DNA of 64,000 bases from Eonycteris spelaea (GCA_003508835.1 PUFA01000165.1:1312001-1376000); one strand, 5' to 3'. Shown: positions 52,400 to 64,000, numbered from the stretch's first letter. Notes: generated from the sequence alone by a model not told the origin. Made by a program: numbers and translations.

Positions 52400-53420
52400 C
52401 TCCAAATCTGGCTTTTCTCTTCATCATTTTCTGGAGTTTCATTGTCACTAAGTTTAGTGGCCATGTCTCATTCTCACCTCAATCTGTCTGACATAGTAGC
52501 TAAGTCATCCTTTGGCTACTGATCTTTTTAGAGATTACCTTCTTTTAAACTTCTTCCATCCTGTGCCCCCTGGTCTCTATGGCATTCTCTTTCAGCTTCC
52601 TAGTTCTCTTCTGGAACACAAGTTCATTCCTACACCAAAGTTCAGTTCCTTTGATCTCCAGTAGCACATTTGTCCTCCTTCCTTGTTCTGGTACCTCTAT
52701 GCCCATGACTCCAAGCCCTTTTGCACTCCTCCTTACTGCCCGTCTATGTCTCTGTCTTAGCTCACCATCATAGCAATTTCAGTTATCTCTAATCCAGCTG
52801 ATCACTTTTATCTCCAGGCCCTATTAGTCAGAGTTATGCGTCATCACTGACTTATTAATTTCCTTCATCCCCACCACATTATCTGTCATCAGATTTGCCA
52901 TTTTCTCTTCCAATAGGTATCTTATATCCGTTCCTTTCTCTGTCCTTTCACTGATGCTATCTCGTTCCAAGGTTCAGACCTTCAACTGGCACATGCCTAA
53001 ATCTTGGCAAAGAACTAGAACCTATTCCCCTCCATACCCCCAGAATGTATTCTTTTCTTCATGTGTATCAGTCTTTCCTAAATGCCATGTCACTCTGCTA
53101 TTTAGAAACTTTCAATGGTCCAAGCTTACCTACTGTAGGTGTCCCAAATTCAGAATTGTAAATAGTGCTTGCTCTATCACCTGTCATTTAGATGGCAGGT
53201 CCTGGTGACTAAATTGTGTTTAAGTTTCATTCTAAGAGAATTAGATCTCTGTCTGCTTTCTTCAGAAGGTAACCCAAAGCCACGTGATATGCTATATTTT
53301 GTCCCATCTAAATTCTCTGCTATGCTCTCTCATGCTTCTTTTTCATTGGTGCCTATTGCTGCAGCCTACAGGGTTCCTTCCGATCTCCTCTGGCCATAGG
53401 ACCCACAGGCCAGGCTCTCC
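52400..53420 (+). repeat. L2 LINE internal region (sense), diverged
   Basis: Pyrimidine-rich sequence with L2 ORF2 landmarks in order: 'atgcccatgactccaagccc', 'cttttatctccaggccctat', 'gcgtcatcactgacttatta' (cf. GTCATCCTTGACTCCT), 'ccccaccacattatctgtca', 'tatccgttcctttctctgtc', 'ctctgctatttagaaacttt', 'caatggtcc'. No intact reading frame. Confidence 0.65.
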
Positions 53421-54085
53421 CTGGTTTACACGTGGAAGAGCTCCTTCATCAGACCTGATGAAGCTGCTTTTAATAAGATGGTGAGGAAATTATGTCTGCT
53501 TTGTTCTTTATTTGATAGCATAAAGAGACTGTTATTTATTCCAGAACAGAATTAAGAGTGCAAACCACATAGAGTAGACAGAGCAAAGAGGTTTCATTTG
53601 ACGTAAGTCGAAAGTGGCTCTGCCTCAGGTGCTGTTTGAAGGGTTCTGCGATTGGCGTGGCCTCTGTACGGCGGCCATGCCTGATGAGCCATGTCTGCCG
53701 TGGGCACTGGAGTTGGGAGTGGTGGTATGTGTGCCTTCTGGTTGCCAAGTTTGACAGGTTTATCTGAAATGGTCTGTGCTAATCGCATACCAGAGTAGAG
53801 AAGTGCTTGGGATTTTGGGGGGAAGCCTGATAGATCTTGTGGTAACCATTGAAATATTATCTAACATTTAACATGTACATTGTGTTTTTCCCTATATCCT
53901 TATCTGAGACTGAGCAAATTGTATTCTTATCATGAAACTACCTCTTTATGGTCAAAAATTAGGAGTGATCTGTCCTTAAAGGCACAGAATCTTGTACACT
54001 GGGTCCCCATTCAAACTCAGCAAAGTGGTTGAGAGTTTCAGAGATTTGTATATCAGAATATTGTGAGAGACGCACATCATGATTA
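53421..54085. other. Unique intron, no recognised element
   Basis: No gene, RNA or confident repeat. Slight CpG enrichment around 53648-53700. Confidence 0.4.
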
Positions 54086-54089
54086 ATAG

Positions 54090-54320
54090 TGTGGCCTCTG
54101 GTGTCCGGCTGTCAGATGTAAGTCCTTACATTACCCACACCCTGTGTGACCTTGGAAAAATAGCTTAACCTCTCTGTATTTTTATTTTCTCATCTAGAGA
54201 ATGTGGCTAATTACCTCATCTACCCGAAGGTGATTGTGAAGGAAGGTTAAATGATTAATGTGTGAAAAGTGCTTGCACAGTGCCTGGGACATAGTAAATT
54301 CTCAGAAAAGTTAGCTCTTC
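54090..54320 (+). repeat. MIR element
   Basis: Sense MIR: 'ccctgtgtgaccttggaaaa', 'atagcttaacctctctgtat', 'ttttctcatctagagaatgt', 'ggctaattacctcatctacc', 'aagtgcttgcacagtgcctg', 'ggacatagtaaattctcag'. Confidence 0.9.
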
Positions 54321-54484
54321 TCAGAATTATATAAATTCCTTTTACAAGGAAAATAACTGCCTATTAAATGTCAAGTTATATGTTAATTCACTTGATATCA
54401 GCCACTATTCAGATGTGTGTTTCAGCAACATAACAGGGACTATCCTTTCGCTTGTAGTCAATTGGTGGTTAACCACACTTGATG

Positions 54485-54635
54485 GGAAGACATTAGGTTC
54501 CTCATCTGTAAAATGGGGATGATCACAGTGCCTGTCCTAAGTTGTGATGAAGACTAGCTGATGTAATCACATGTAAGTAGCTTAGAATGGTGCCTGGCAC
54601 ACAACAGATATTTAAAAAATGTTAGTTGCTGCATT
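54485..54635 (+). repeat. MIR fragment
   Basis: Sense MIR: 'ttcctcatctgtaaaatggg', 'gatgatcacagtgcctgtcc', 'agaatggtgcctggcacaca', 'acagatatttaaaaaatgtt'. Confidence 0.88.
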
Positions 54636-54892
54636 CCTCCCTGCTACTATGCATTATCTTGAAAAGCATGATTTTCCTAACTGTGTCAATTTTGGCATAA
54701 ATGAGGGTCGTACTATTCTACAAATTCCATCCTGGGTTTGCTTTTGTCTTTGTTTTCCTAGAATTTATATGAATTAATGCTAGGTTGTTTTAATAGCCAT
54801 GTAACTATTCCTTAATCTGAATTCTTGAAGCTGTGGCATCCTGCCTGCATCCTCATTTCTTTCAATGAGTTAGTGCATGAGGGAGTGATGTA

Positions 54893-54924
54893 TGACTGAC
54901 TGAATGAATGAATGAATGAATGAA
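54893..54924. repeat. (TGAA)n microsatellite
   Basis: TGAC units followed by six TGAA units. Confidence 0.9.
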
Positions 54925-56080
54925 GAGTAAGTCAAACATCTGAGCCAAAAAGAAAGGAAAATTGATACTTCAACTTTAGTTGAAGAGGCTGCAGACTGGA
55001 ACACTTCAAGAACAGACACAGCATTAAAATAATCTAATGTCATTCCTGCCTACATCTTTCCCTGGGCTGATGAAATGAATCTTGTCAAGTATGGAGTGAA
55101 AATCAGAAAGCTCCTGCAGTGTGGTTTGACTACCTAAAAGCTCTGTGTTTGCCCTGTACATTTGCTAATCTGTTTAAGGTGTAATATTAATGACACAGGA
55201 CTTTAATTTATAAGTATAGAAAATTTAAGGAGACTAAACAAAATACAGAATGTATTTGGTGTCAAGATTAAAGTTCAATGAAGCATAGTAAAGATGGAGT
55301 AGATTATTAAATAAATTTGGAGGGAAGATGGAAAATATACCTAAATCTCTCATTTCAAAAGGAATTGGTTTACTTGATTATTTGCAACAGTATCACACTC
55401 AGGAAAATCCAAGACAAATGAAAGCAAAGCAGAATTTAATTGAGCTATTATTTTGCAGACTTTGGCTTGGTTTCAGACACTCTAATCAAATTGTGCTTTG
55501 CTCAAATAACTAATGTTAAATGCAGCCTACCAACAGATGTTTAAAAAGAGTCTAATTGGAAAATCTACATCCTGGATTTAGTCTGTCTCGTTGGAGAAAA
55601 TAGCTACAAATTTATATTTTCGAGGACGACACCCAATGACAAGTATTTCTAGAAAAGATAAAGTTTTCTTCAAGGATGCCTGGTGCTTCGGTGGAATTAT
55701 CTTGAGTAGTCAAAGGTGGCACTCTGGAAATTAAATTTCTTGGAAATTCTCCAGCTCTGTGCCATATAGAGCTGTACAGAGAAATCTCCTTTATCACATT
55801 ACGTCACCAGAGTCTTGTTACAGTCCCTGGATCGTGTCAGGGGCCCGTGTGCTGTAATTTATAATGAGCCCTTGCAAGTCATGCAAGGCACATACTGATT
55901 GATGACATTTAAAGGTACTGTCAAGGTGGCTAGGTAATGAAGTTGACCTTCCTCCACCGTTTTCTCAGTTTCAAGTTTGTATGTATAAAGAAACTATTTC
56001 ACCTGCCATATTTGCTTGGAATTTTTCATTAAATCTACAAAAGGAATTTGGCTTAATAGTTAACTCTTTTCTTTCTTTAG
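54925..56080. other. Unique AT-rich intron
   Basis: No gene, RNA or confident repeat. Contains 'taatattaatgacacaggac' and similar AT-rich motifs near 55182, of the kind seen in conserved non-coding DNA. Confidence 0.4.
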
Positions 56081-56082
56081 AC

Positions 56083-56425
56083 CAGGGGTCAGCAAAGTTC
56101 TGTAAGCATACTTACCAGAAGTAAAGGGCCAGACAGTGAATATTTTTGGTCCTGCAAGCCACCCATCTCTCTGTGGCAGTATTTGTTCTGCTGTTGTCAT
56201 GCAAGAGCAACAACGGACAATACATCAATGACTGAACATGCCATATGTCAATAGAAATTCATTTGTGGACATTGAAATTTGAATTTCATGTGATTTTCAC
56301 ATCAGGAAATATTCTTCTTTTGATTTTTTCCTCAACTGTTTAAAAAAATAAAAACAATTCTTAAGTCAAGGGCCATACAAACACAGACTACGGACCAGGT
56401 TTGGGCTATAGTTTTCTGACCTCTG
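56083..56425 (+). mobile_element. hAT-type non-autonomous DNA transposon remnant
   Basis: Same family as 34989-35312: start 'caggggtcagcaaagttctg', then 'aagggccagacagtgaatat', 'gtggacattgaaatttgaat', end 'ctacggaccaggtttgggct', 'gttttctgacctctg'. Confidence 0.85.
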
Positions 56426-57044
56426 CTTTAGAAGACTGGATGTGATCCTACAGGGTATTCATTGTACAAAGTTGCCTGAATAAGGAGCTAGTGAGGACTG
56501 AAATCTCGCTGTCATTTACCAAGCCCTGCACCCTGGTATGGGACTGGAGCAGTGTCCGCTTGGGGAAAGGGGCATCTCTTTTGAATTTGCACAGAAGAGC
56601 CACCCAACACCCAGCTTTCCTTCCTTTCTTTTTGGCCTAGTCTGACATCTTTCTATACATTGTGGTAGATGTCATGATGAAAGTAGTAATTTTTAAGATT
56701 CAGGAAAGTGGACTTAGCTGACAGGGCCTTAGCTAGCCTTCACCTCATGCTCGTGTGAAATTGAGGAAAACACCCTTTCAAGACATCTTATTCTAGTTTG
56801 TCAGAGTATTTTCATAATAGACCTTACTTTATTACATTAAAACACTTTACTGTCATTTGCCAGAAAAATATCTTATACATATGTAGATACTTTATAGATA
56901 GTTAAAGAGATGAAGGATGTCTGTGGTGTGAATGGCTTCCCCTTGGATCCAGAGGTAGTGCGACTTCTCCCCTGTGGAGCCCTCCTGCAGTGCTTCCTCA
57001 TTTGCTAATGAGTTTTCCTCCATTACTTGCATTTCGAATCCAGG

Positions 57045-57107
57045 CATGTCTATTTTGGTGAAGTGACTTACCTCTGTAAGCCTCAGTTTCTTATCTACAA
57101 AAAGATT
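57045..57107 (+). repeat. MIR fragment
   Basis: 'ggtgaagtgacttacctctg' and 'taagcctcagtttcttatct' are the central part of a sense MIR, cut by the adjoining MER5-like element. Confidence 0.65.
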
Positions 57108-57108
57108 A

Positions 57109-57312
57109 GTTCCTGGTTCTCAACCCTGGAGGCACATCGGAATTAATATAATTTTTATCATCAAGATCTAGGTCTCAGAGCTCTTTAAAGTCATGGGTAG
57201 ATTCCTGAACTCTATCTGCTGAACTCTATCCTGAGGTACGACCTAAGCGCCGGTATGTTGAAAAGCCTTCATAAGTGCTTTTTAGGTACTCCTGTAGCTG
57301 AACACCACTTGT
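57109..57312 (+). mobile_element. MER5-like (hAT) DNA transposon
   Basis: 'ggttctcaaccctggaggca', 'catcggaattaatataattt', 'tctaggtctcagagctcttt' and an end 'tactcctgtagctgaacacc'. Matches the MER5A/B plan, diverged. Confidence 0.55.
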
Positions 57313-57768
57313 CAAGGTGACAGCTAAGTTTCTTTCCAACTTGAAATCTCAGTGTCTATTTCATTCTGTTTTCCCTCATTTCTTTATTCCCCAGCCTCCT
57401 CCTACAGTAGTAGAAATAAACTCTCAGACTTATCTGAACCATTGTGAGTGATGTTAGGGAATCCTTGATCAGGAATCTTGGCTTTCGGCCTTGGGTAATT
57501 TGCCCAGGAGGTAGCACTGAACAGGACACCGAATGTAGTATGTAAGAATTGGGTAGGTCGCCCACCCTATTAATCTTGAAGTCCACTTGAGAAATCCAGG
57601 GAGTGAGGATAAAGAAGGATAATCAGTTGGTGTCATAGTGAAGGTCTAGCTGGGGTTTAAAATATGCAGCTTATCTCCTTTTCTCTACATAATTGTGCAT
57701 TTCTGCTTTGGAATGGACCTAGAGACCACATTTTTTATGAGATGTGCCCATTTTTATGATATTTCCAG

Positions 57769-57849
57769 ACCAGCCCCAAATTGGAAATCCGTGAGTCTCA
57801 CAAGATCACTAACTTGATTTTCTACCAAAATCATTTGGATGCCTTTCAG
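57769..57849 (+). other. Putative in-frame cassette exon in FOXP1 intron (hypothesis)
   Basis: An 81-nt segment is bounded by an acceptor (TTTTTATGATATTTCCAG, ending 57768) and a near-consensus donor (CAG|GTAAGT at 57850). It is 27 codons with no stop in phase 0, which is the phase of the upstream FOXP1 exon end. The predicted insert begins TSPKLEIRES and ends NHLDAFQ. If included between the known exon and the next phase-0 exon, it would add 27 residues without a frameshift. I do not recognise the peptide. The polypyrimidine tract is interrupted by purines, so the acceptor is only moderate. It could be a chance pairing of splice-like sites. Confidence 0.25.
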
Positions 57850-58906
57850 GTAAGTGTTGAAATTGGCCCACATCTCAGAGTTGCACCTGGTTTCTAGGAG
57901 TTTAGAGCATACCTCATTCAGGAACTTGAAAGTTACTTAAAATGGAGAGTCTGTATTTATCCAGGGCCTTTCTTCTGTCACTGTTTTATAAACAAATATC
58001 TGCTCTGCTCATTTTACAAAATATGGGAAGAAGAAAAAAACTACCAGTGTGGAACCAGAATGACAAACTGGGTGTCCAACACCTCTTTACCTATATTACC
58101 ATGTCTGCATCTTACTTGACTTTTTTAAAATAGAAGCCTCATCGTTCTACAACTATTTGGGAATTTTCGGACTGTTAATTGATGAAGGCAAAACAGTTTT
58201 ATAGCAGCATGGTCCATGAAGTCCACAAGGCATTTAGGGCAATTATTTTTTAAGGTAACACCAGCAATGTGAGGCCCAAATACCCACCATCTAACAGCAA
58301 GTAGCCAATCTGACTTTTTATTTTTTAACACAATTTACCAATTGGAATTCTACAAAAGAGAGATTATATTTTTTGACTTATGAACAGCAGGTCAGACATT
58401 TCAAAGCAAATTTAGAGAGCAGTAATTTAAAAAATGTACACAGATGAATTTGAAGATAAATATTTCACTGCCTACACAGCTCTATTTAGAAGACTGGCTT
58501 TGGAATGTATTCCAGGAGCCTTACCATTTTGCATGACATGGTGTCAGTTCATGCACAATATATTAATGCTTAATTGAAGATAATGTAACTGCAGATCAAA
58601 GGGATAATTAACAGGCTTGCAGAAACCCTTATGTAGATCAGGATTTTGACTAATAGAAGTCTGGACAAAACTGGTTTATAAAAGGATTCGGAGACCAGCT
58701 GAGCCTTCATCTGTCTGCTCAGCTGATGGTGGCAACAGCTGGAGCTGCTAGCAGGGTGGGTGGACAAGGATTGCTCTCACTTCCAGCGTTTATCACTGCC
58801 CCCTTTGAAACCAGTGCTTCCTTGGTTGGGCTCCCGTTGGCCCTTGGAGCTGCTGCTGGATTGTAGAACTCTTGATCATTTCATTGTCTAGAAAGAAGGA
58901 TTAGTT

Positions 58907-58940
58907 TCCATGACTCCAGGATATCTCCATGACTCCAGGA
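58907..58940. repeat. 15-bp direct repeat pair
   Basis: TCCATGACTCCAGGA occurs at 58907-58921 and 58926-58940 with a 4-bp spacer. Confidence 0.9.
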
Positions 58941-58987
58941 CCTTTAACTTGTGTATGAAGTGTATGAGCTGAGAATAGGCCTTAGAA

Positions 58988-59304
58988 CAGAGTTTAGCAA
59001 AAAATAAATAAATAAATAAGGCCCATGGCCGAATACCACAGCCTGTTTTTGTGGGACCTACAAGCCATATACCTTTTAAAATGGTTGAAAATAAAATCCA
59101 AAGAAGGATCGTAGTTCATGAAGCATGAAAATGATACAAAATGAAGATTTCAGTGTCCACAAATAAAGTTTTATTGGAATAGAGACAGTCATGTGTTTTG
59201 TTCGTTGTGGCCGCTTTCAATAGATTTGAGTAGTTACATATCCTGCAAAAGCCTAAAATACTTACTATCTAGCCTTTTACAGAAAAAGAGTTTACTGATT
59301 CCTG
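58988..59304 (-). mobile_element. hAT-type non-autonomous DNA transposon remnant (antisense)
   Basis: Same family as 34989-35312 and 56083-56425, inverted: 'cagagtttagcaaaaaataa', 'ggcccatggccgaataccac', 'caaataaagttttattggaa', end 'cttttacagaaaaagagttt', 'actgattcctgg'. Contains an (AAAT)n expansion at about 59001-59018. Confidence 0.85.
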
Positions 59305-59525
59305 GTTTAGACGTTTGGGTTTGAATTCAGGACATCTTTGGGAGGAAAAGCTTGGACATCTAACAGCTTACTCATTTTAAAGAGAAAAATAGATGAAACA
59401 AGAAGGTAATTTTTTTACCTAATGTTGGAAAAAAGCAAGGCAAGGGCCTCAAGGGAAACTGATAGAGAACAAAGTCTTTGGGAGCCAAGACTATCGTGTC
59501 CTCGTGAGAAGAGTATTGATGTATA

Positions 59526-59569
59526 TCAGCATCAGCATCATCATGATCATCATGATCATCATCATCAAG
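59526..59569. repeat. (ATC)n-type microsatellite
   Basis: ATCATC units mixed with ATG, containing several 'atgatcat' palindromes. Confidence 0.85.
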
Positions 59570-59714
59570 ATCTGCCTATTTTTTATCTTTACTAATATAA
59601 TTATATTCATCAAGATCTAGGGATTCATTTGGTATTGGAATTTGGTGGAAATGACATAGCAATTCTGTCTGACAGCAAGGTCTCTAGAAAGTAAATGTGA
59701 GAGTGGACTAAAGG

Positions 59715-59905
59715 GTTAAGTGATTCATTTAATTGACTCGTCTATTCATGTATCCATTCATATTCGCATTTCTTGTGTAACTATTGTGTACTAGACCCTA
59801 CTTAATACTGGAGCACAGAATTAAATATTTCTTAGTCCTTATGTCAGAGTTGAAACTGCAGAGAGGGAAGTAAAATATGAAGTAGAAAATGCACTAATAG
59901 GTGTG
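59715..59905 (-). repeat. L2 3' fragment (antisense)
   Basis: 'tgattcatttaattgactcg' then 'aactattgtgtactagaccc' and 'actggagcacagaattaaat' keep antisense L2 order. Diverged. Confidence 0.5.
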
Positions 59906-59929
59906 GATATGGGGAACAACGGGAACATA

Positions 59930-60112
59930 AAGGAACAGAGTACTTGAAATGTGACTAGCGCCGTTGAGGAACTGAATTTTTAAGTTCTATTTACTTTAAA
60001 TAATTTAAATTTAAGTAGCCACATGTGGCTAGTGGCTACCATTTTGGAAAAATGCAAATAGAGGACATTTTCATTATCATAGAAAGTTCTTTGGACAGTG
60101 CTATTCTAGAAT
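59930..60112 (+). mobile_element. DNA transposon remnant
   Basis: 'agtacttgaaatgtgactag', 'cgttgaggaactgaattttt', 'taagtagccacatgtggcta', 'gtggctaccattttggaaaa', 'agaaagttctttggacagtg' belong to a common mammalian hAT-like family. The name is not recalled with certainty. Confidence 0.7.
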
Positions 60113-60119
60113 GTGCTTT

Positions 60120-61920
60120 TGCTTTTAAAACATTTGATAAGTATATTCTCCTGATGAAAGATCTAGTCTCTTTTAATGTGGCTTCTTCATACTTCTCCAG
60201 AGTGTATCTCTCTAACTCCTTGCCACTTATTACATCTTCTACATCCTTCTTTTACTGCATTGCTGTCATTATAGGACAATACAGCAGTAATCTGGGACAT
60301 CTAGTGCCCGGCGGCTTAAATTTTTCCCTCCAAATAAGGAAAAACTCCAAAGACCTGGATGCTTCATTGAAGAAAACCAAGCCAAACTCCCTCCCCCACA
60401 GTGAACCACAAGACCCTTTGAAAACATGATTATTTTTATTTGTGTAAACTTAAGATGGAAATAAGAACTTCAAAAGAGCATTTGAAAAAGACCCTTCTCA
60501 CCAAAAAGCTTAAATCATTTCCTCTGAAAGTTTCCTTCTATCAAAGGTTCACTTTGGTCCCATAGACCAGCCGCCTCCTTTCTTCAGTCTGAGGGGGAGG
60601 AACGTGACCTTGAGTTTCCATTGATACCGTGCTGGGGTCCCATCATGGTCCTTGTTCTTTCCTTCTCTTTCAGGGGCAGAGACTGTGCTCTCTGTTGGCT
60701 TTTGTAAAAGCCAAATCTTTGAATTTTATTTTTTGCTTCTAAATCCTTTTCGTAACTGTGCTTCTCACACCTGCCTCACCTGTCCACTCTCAGGAGGAAT
60801 TTGTGCAGTTATTTTCATCTGACTTTATAGTTACCAGTGTGCAAAAAGGACCAGGGAGTACACTTATTTCCTTGTAATTTTTACTTTTCTTGGGCCTTGA
60901 TGTGTTGGGAAGAGAAGCTTGGATTTTAAAGTTGTCTTTTGATGAGGTCTTCTAGTTGGAGTTAACTTGCTTCTCTTGGGGACTAAGTAATTTGTTATTC
61001 TTCATTGCCCTGTTCCCCTTTCTCCCAAGGGTGGTTCTCTTCACACCTGCAGGAGACTTGTTCTTTCACTTCTGTATTATCACATTATTTATTGCATTCA
61101 TGAAAAAAGGAGAAAATGTTTTCTAAAAGCCATAATGAGAACTTTGATACAAGCAAGGCAGTAATGTTTTGTTAAAAAGTGTGGAATTTTCTAAGAAAAG
61201 GTGAAAGAAGCTTAGGAAATGAAATTTATTGAAAATAGGCATTTCGAGATTTACATTATAATGGGAGAAGAATGAGGGAAGCAAGAAATTGATTCTCCAC
61301 TAGGAATTGTAAAACTGATGGTCTACTGGCTAGACTCTTTTGCACATAGTTTTTCACATTTTGTGGAATTAGTTGCAAAGGTTAAAACATCTGGAATTTT
61401 CCAGTTAAAATTTCTTTTCCAATTTATCCTAAATGGTTTTTGTTTTGTTTTTTTTGTTTTTGTAGAAGCTCAAAGAACATTCCTATATACCAACAGTTAT
61501 CTGGAGCTCAGAAATATGCCCCATTTCCACTTTGCCATGGACTTCAAAGAAACTGCTATACTCGTTTCAGTTACCTGCTTGATCAGTCTGCTATCAGTCT
61601 CAACCAGACTGATTCGGTCTGCTATCAATCCCTCTAGGTGGCCAAAAGCTTCATTAACAGTCTACCTAAGAGTCAGAAGGGCTTCAGTGTTCTGTGACAA
61701 GCTAACTGGAGGCCCGGGATTTTGGAATTCTGGATTCTTGGAATTCTGTGCATCCTGATTGTATATTTGATGTCTTCTTTAACTAGCTACCCATGTGAAA
61801 ATTAGACCTCAGCTTTCTTAATTAACAAAGTCTCTGTGCAGTGGTTGCTCCCATGTGGCAAGGATGGGGCTGGAGGTATGTGTTCCTGCAGGAGCAAAGT
61901 ACCAGATGAGACTTGTTTTC
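60120..61920. other. Unique intron with two chance open frames
   Basis: Holds the two longest open frames of the window (60025-60429, 134 codons; 61318-61758, 146 codons). Neither resembles a known family, and the first begins inside a transposon remnant. No RNA gene seen. Confidence 0.4.
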
Positions 61921-61924
61921 TCTT

Positions 61925-62340
61925 ATGAGGTTCGGATCTCTATTAGTTACCCAAAACTTAGTGTCTTAAAGCAACAGTGTTAACATTTATTGTTTCACAA
62001 ATTTTCTATGGCCAGAAATATGGAAGTAAATTAGCTGGGTGTTTCTGGCTTATAGTGTCATGAGATTACAGTTAACATGTGAGGTGGGCCTTGACTGGGA
62101 CTAGAGGATCCACTCCCCAAATGGCTTCCTCACAAAGTTTTAAGCAGAAGGCCTCAGTTCTTCATGGTGAGGACCTCTCCATAGGTTGTTTGAGAATCTC
62201 ATAAGATGGCAGCTGACTTTCACTAGATTTATCCAAGTCTTTTCTGACCTAGCTTTAGAAATCATATACTATTCTTTCTGCCATATTTATTGGTCACACA
62301 GACCCAGTGTTGGAGAAGACTAAATGAAGAATATATATCC
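61925..62340 (-). mobile_element. MLT1 MaLR LTR (antisense)
   Basis: 'ctattagttacccaaaactt', 'agtgtcttaaagcaacagtg', 'tgggactagaggatccactc', 'ggcctcagttcttcatggtg', 'aggacctctccataggttgt', 'cataagatggcagctgactt' are antisense MLT1 landmarks in order. Confidence 0.82.
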
Positions 62341-63054
62341 TTACGGGGGGCGGGGGGAAGGAGGTTGGGTTCCTTGGGTTCCACCAATACGAACCTCCTC
62401 AGTAGCCCTATTTGGAGTCACTGCATGAGTGAGCCCGTGAGTGTAGCATTTTGAAGTGCCACAATCTCTCAGCTGTGTTGAACAGAAAAAAAAGTTCAAG
62501 CAAACATGTGGCCTGAGCGCTGGTACACTGTTGGTTCATGGTCATTGGCCAAAGTATTGTTCACTTCACTAAAAGATTTGTCCATGACCAACAAGAAAGA
62601 GATATTGACAAAAGAAGAGATGACTTGCACCAAGATCTTTAAGGAACTAGTTTCTCCAATTCTCCGAATTTTCTCCAGTCTTTCCCCCCTTGAACATCGA
62701 GAGATTCCATTTTCTCAAAGCTGTGAGACCTTAGAAGATAATCACAAAGTGATTGTAAGGCAGAATAAGTAGTTTAGTATTTCTGTCGAACTGCTTTTCC
62801 AGTGTCTCAGTCTTTGACAGTATTGGAGTGATTTTGTCACTGCAGTGTCCAATTCAGTAGTCACACAGAAGGTTGAAAGATCAAGAGACTTGAATAGACT
62901 GTTCATGAGATTCCGTGTTCATTATCTGACAAATTATTGGTGGCTGCATTGGCCTAGACACTCTACCGGGACCTAAGGTGAGCAGCAGACCAGGCCGATG
63001 TCAAGTGATAATGAGAGCTAATAAGAAGCAACGCTGGTTAATATATAGACAGTA

Positions 63055-63225
63055 GTGATGAGATTCTCATGTTAGATTGGCCGGGTAGGGAAGACCTTCC
63101 TGGGGAAGTGACCTTTGAGTTGAAACCTCGATTCAGTGAGGCATCGAGTCTCGAAAGTATCTAGGGGAAGAATATTTCAGAGTGGGGAAGAGCAGGTGGA
63201 AAAGCCCTCAGACAGAAACTAACTC
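63055..63225 (-). repeat. L2 LINE fragment (antisense)
   Basis: 'aagaccttcctggggaagtg', 'acctttgagttgaaacctcg', 'gaagaatatttcagagtggg', 'gtggaaaagccctcagacag' match the antisense L2 segment (cf. GGCTTCCCAGAGGAAGTGACATTTGAG). Confidence 0.7.
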
Positions 63226-64000
63226 TCTGTGCTTCCATGCTTCATTGAGGCTCCATCCATTTCCCAGCACCAAGGTTCTCTCACCACCGTACTGCTTCTG
63301 GATTGAAATATGTTTTGCTCTCTTGACCAGTCTTATAGTCCATCTTAGCCTTCTTCTCAAAAGAAATACTTCTACATGCTGAAAAAGATTCACATGGGAA
63401 GCACATTATGCTGTGGCGATTCTATGTGTATTTCCCCTTTTTCTCCCCACAGAGATTTTTACAAAACCATGTATGCAAACAGTATTTTTGTTTGTTTCAC
63501 TTGAGTTGCTTTTGCATAATGTAACAAGCCCATGATTTCACATGTACAGTAATTCATAGAAAGTGATAGTCATCTTGCTTAGACACCTTAGTTCTCAAAA
63601 CTAGATTGCTAAATATAGTACCTTCTCAGACCCACATATGGTACCATAAAAAAAAGAAAAAAGAAAAAATAAAGGTCAAAGTTTCCCCACCCACGAATTT
63701 GGTTATAAAAAACAGCAAAGCAGGGTTTTTCTGAACTTGAATCAGTAAAATTTTAATTTAAATAGTATCCTGTTTTGACAAAGTGCTAAACCACAGAAGT
63801 CTCAGAAAGACGCTATTAAGCTTTTGTCAATACCTGCTGGCATCTCTCAACAGGAAACTTTGGATGGCTTTTGTTGTCGTTTTGTGATGCACTGACAAGG
63901 AATGCATGCCCATATTTGTTGCATCCGGGAAATGGTCAGAGTAGCTCTGGCGAGGCCTAATTGTGTTTACATTGACTTTAATATGTTGCGTAGCCCTATG
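63226..64000. other. Intron end of window, nothing recognised
   Basis: A-rich run near 63648-63672; otherwise unique-looking sequence without gene or repeat assignment. Confidence 0.4.

Noticed and set aside
60025..60429. 134-codon open frame on +
   Set aside because: It begins inside a DNA transposon remnant, has no recognisable domain, and its length is unremarkable for six frames over 64 kb.

Overview
The window is nuclear DNA from a placental mammal and lies almost entirely inside introns of FOXP1, read on the + strand. The anchor is one coding exon at 42768-42869. It has an AG acceptor and a GT donor, is 34 codons long and phase 0 at both ends, and its translation matches the early glutamine-rich part of FOXP1 (about residues 61-94 of the human 677-residue form). 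FOXP2 has a shorter glutamine run here and differs at several positions, and FOXP4 differs more. No other known FOXP1 exon was found. The next one, encoding the VPVSVAMM segment, is not present, so the downstream intron exceeds 21 kb and the upstream intron exceeds 42 kb.

Lineage: ancient mammal-wide repeats (MIR, L2, MER20, MER5, hAT remnants, MLT1-type LTRs) dominate. There are several L1 fragments of Laurasiatherian style. The 3' end of the L1 at 36.2-38.7 kb most resembles bat L1 copies as I remember them. I saw no Alu, B1/B2, carnivore SINEC, bovine, pig PRE-1 or horse ERE SINE. I suggest Laurasiatheria, possibly a bat, at modest confidence.

Layout: 1-15 kb holds many MIR and L2 pieces, two MLT1-like LTRs and an old L1 (9.6-10.5 kb). 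15-27 kb is repeat-poor, with a CpG-enriched patch at 23.2-24.0 kb that is a candidate internal promoter or enhancer. 28.9-30.8 kb has two L1 fragments in opposite orientation. 36.2-38.7 kb is a 2.46-kb antisense L1 with a 12-bp target-site duplication. The FOXP1 exon follows at 42.8 kb. 43-64 kb is intron with MER20, hAT elements, MIR, L2, an AT-rich block with clustered TAATTA sites (48.6-48.8 kb), and a putative 81-nt cassette exon at 57.8 kb that would keep the FOXP1 frame.

There is no prokaryotic-style operon, CRISPR array, rRNA or tRNA gene. Most open reading frames are chance runs or L1 remnants. The most useful leads are the putative cassette exon and the CpG-enriched patch; both are hypotheses from sequence alone.
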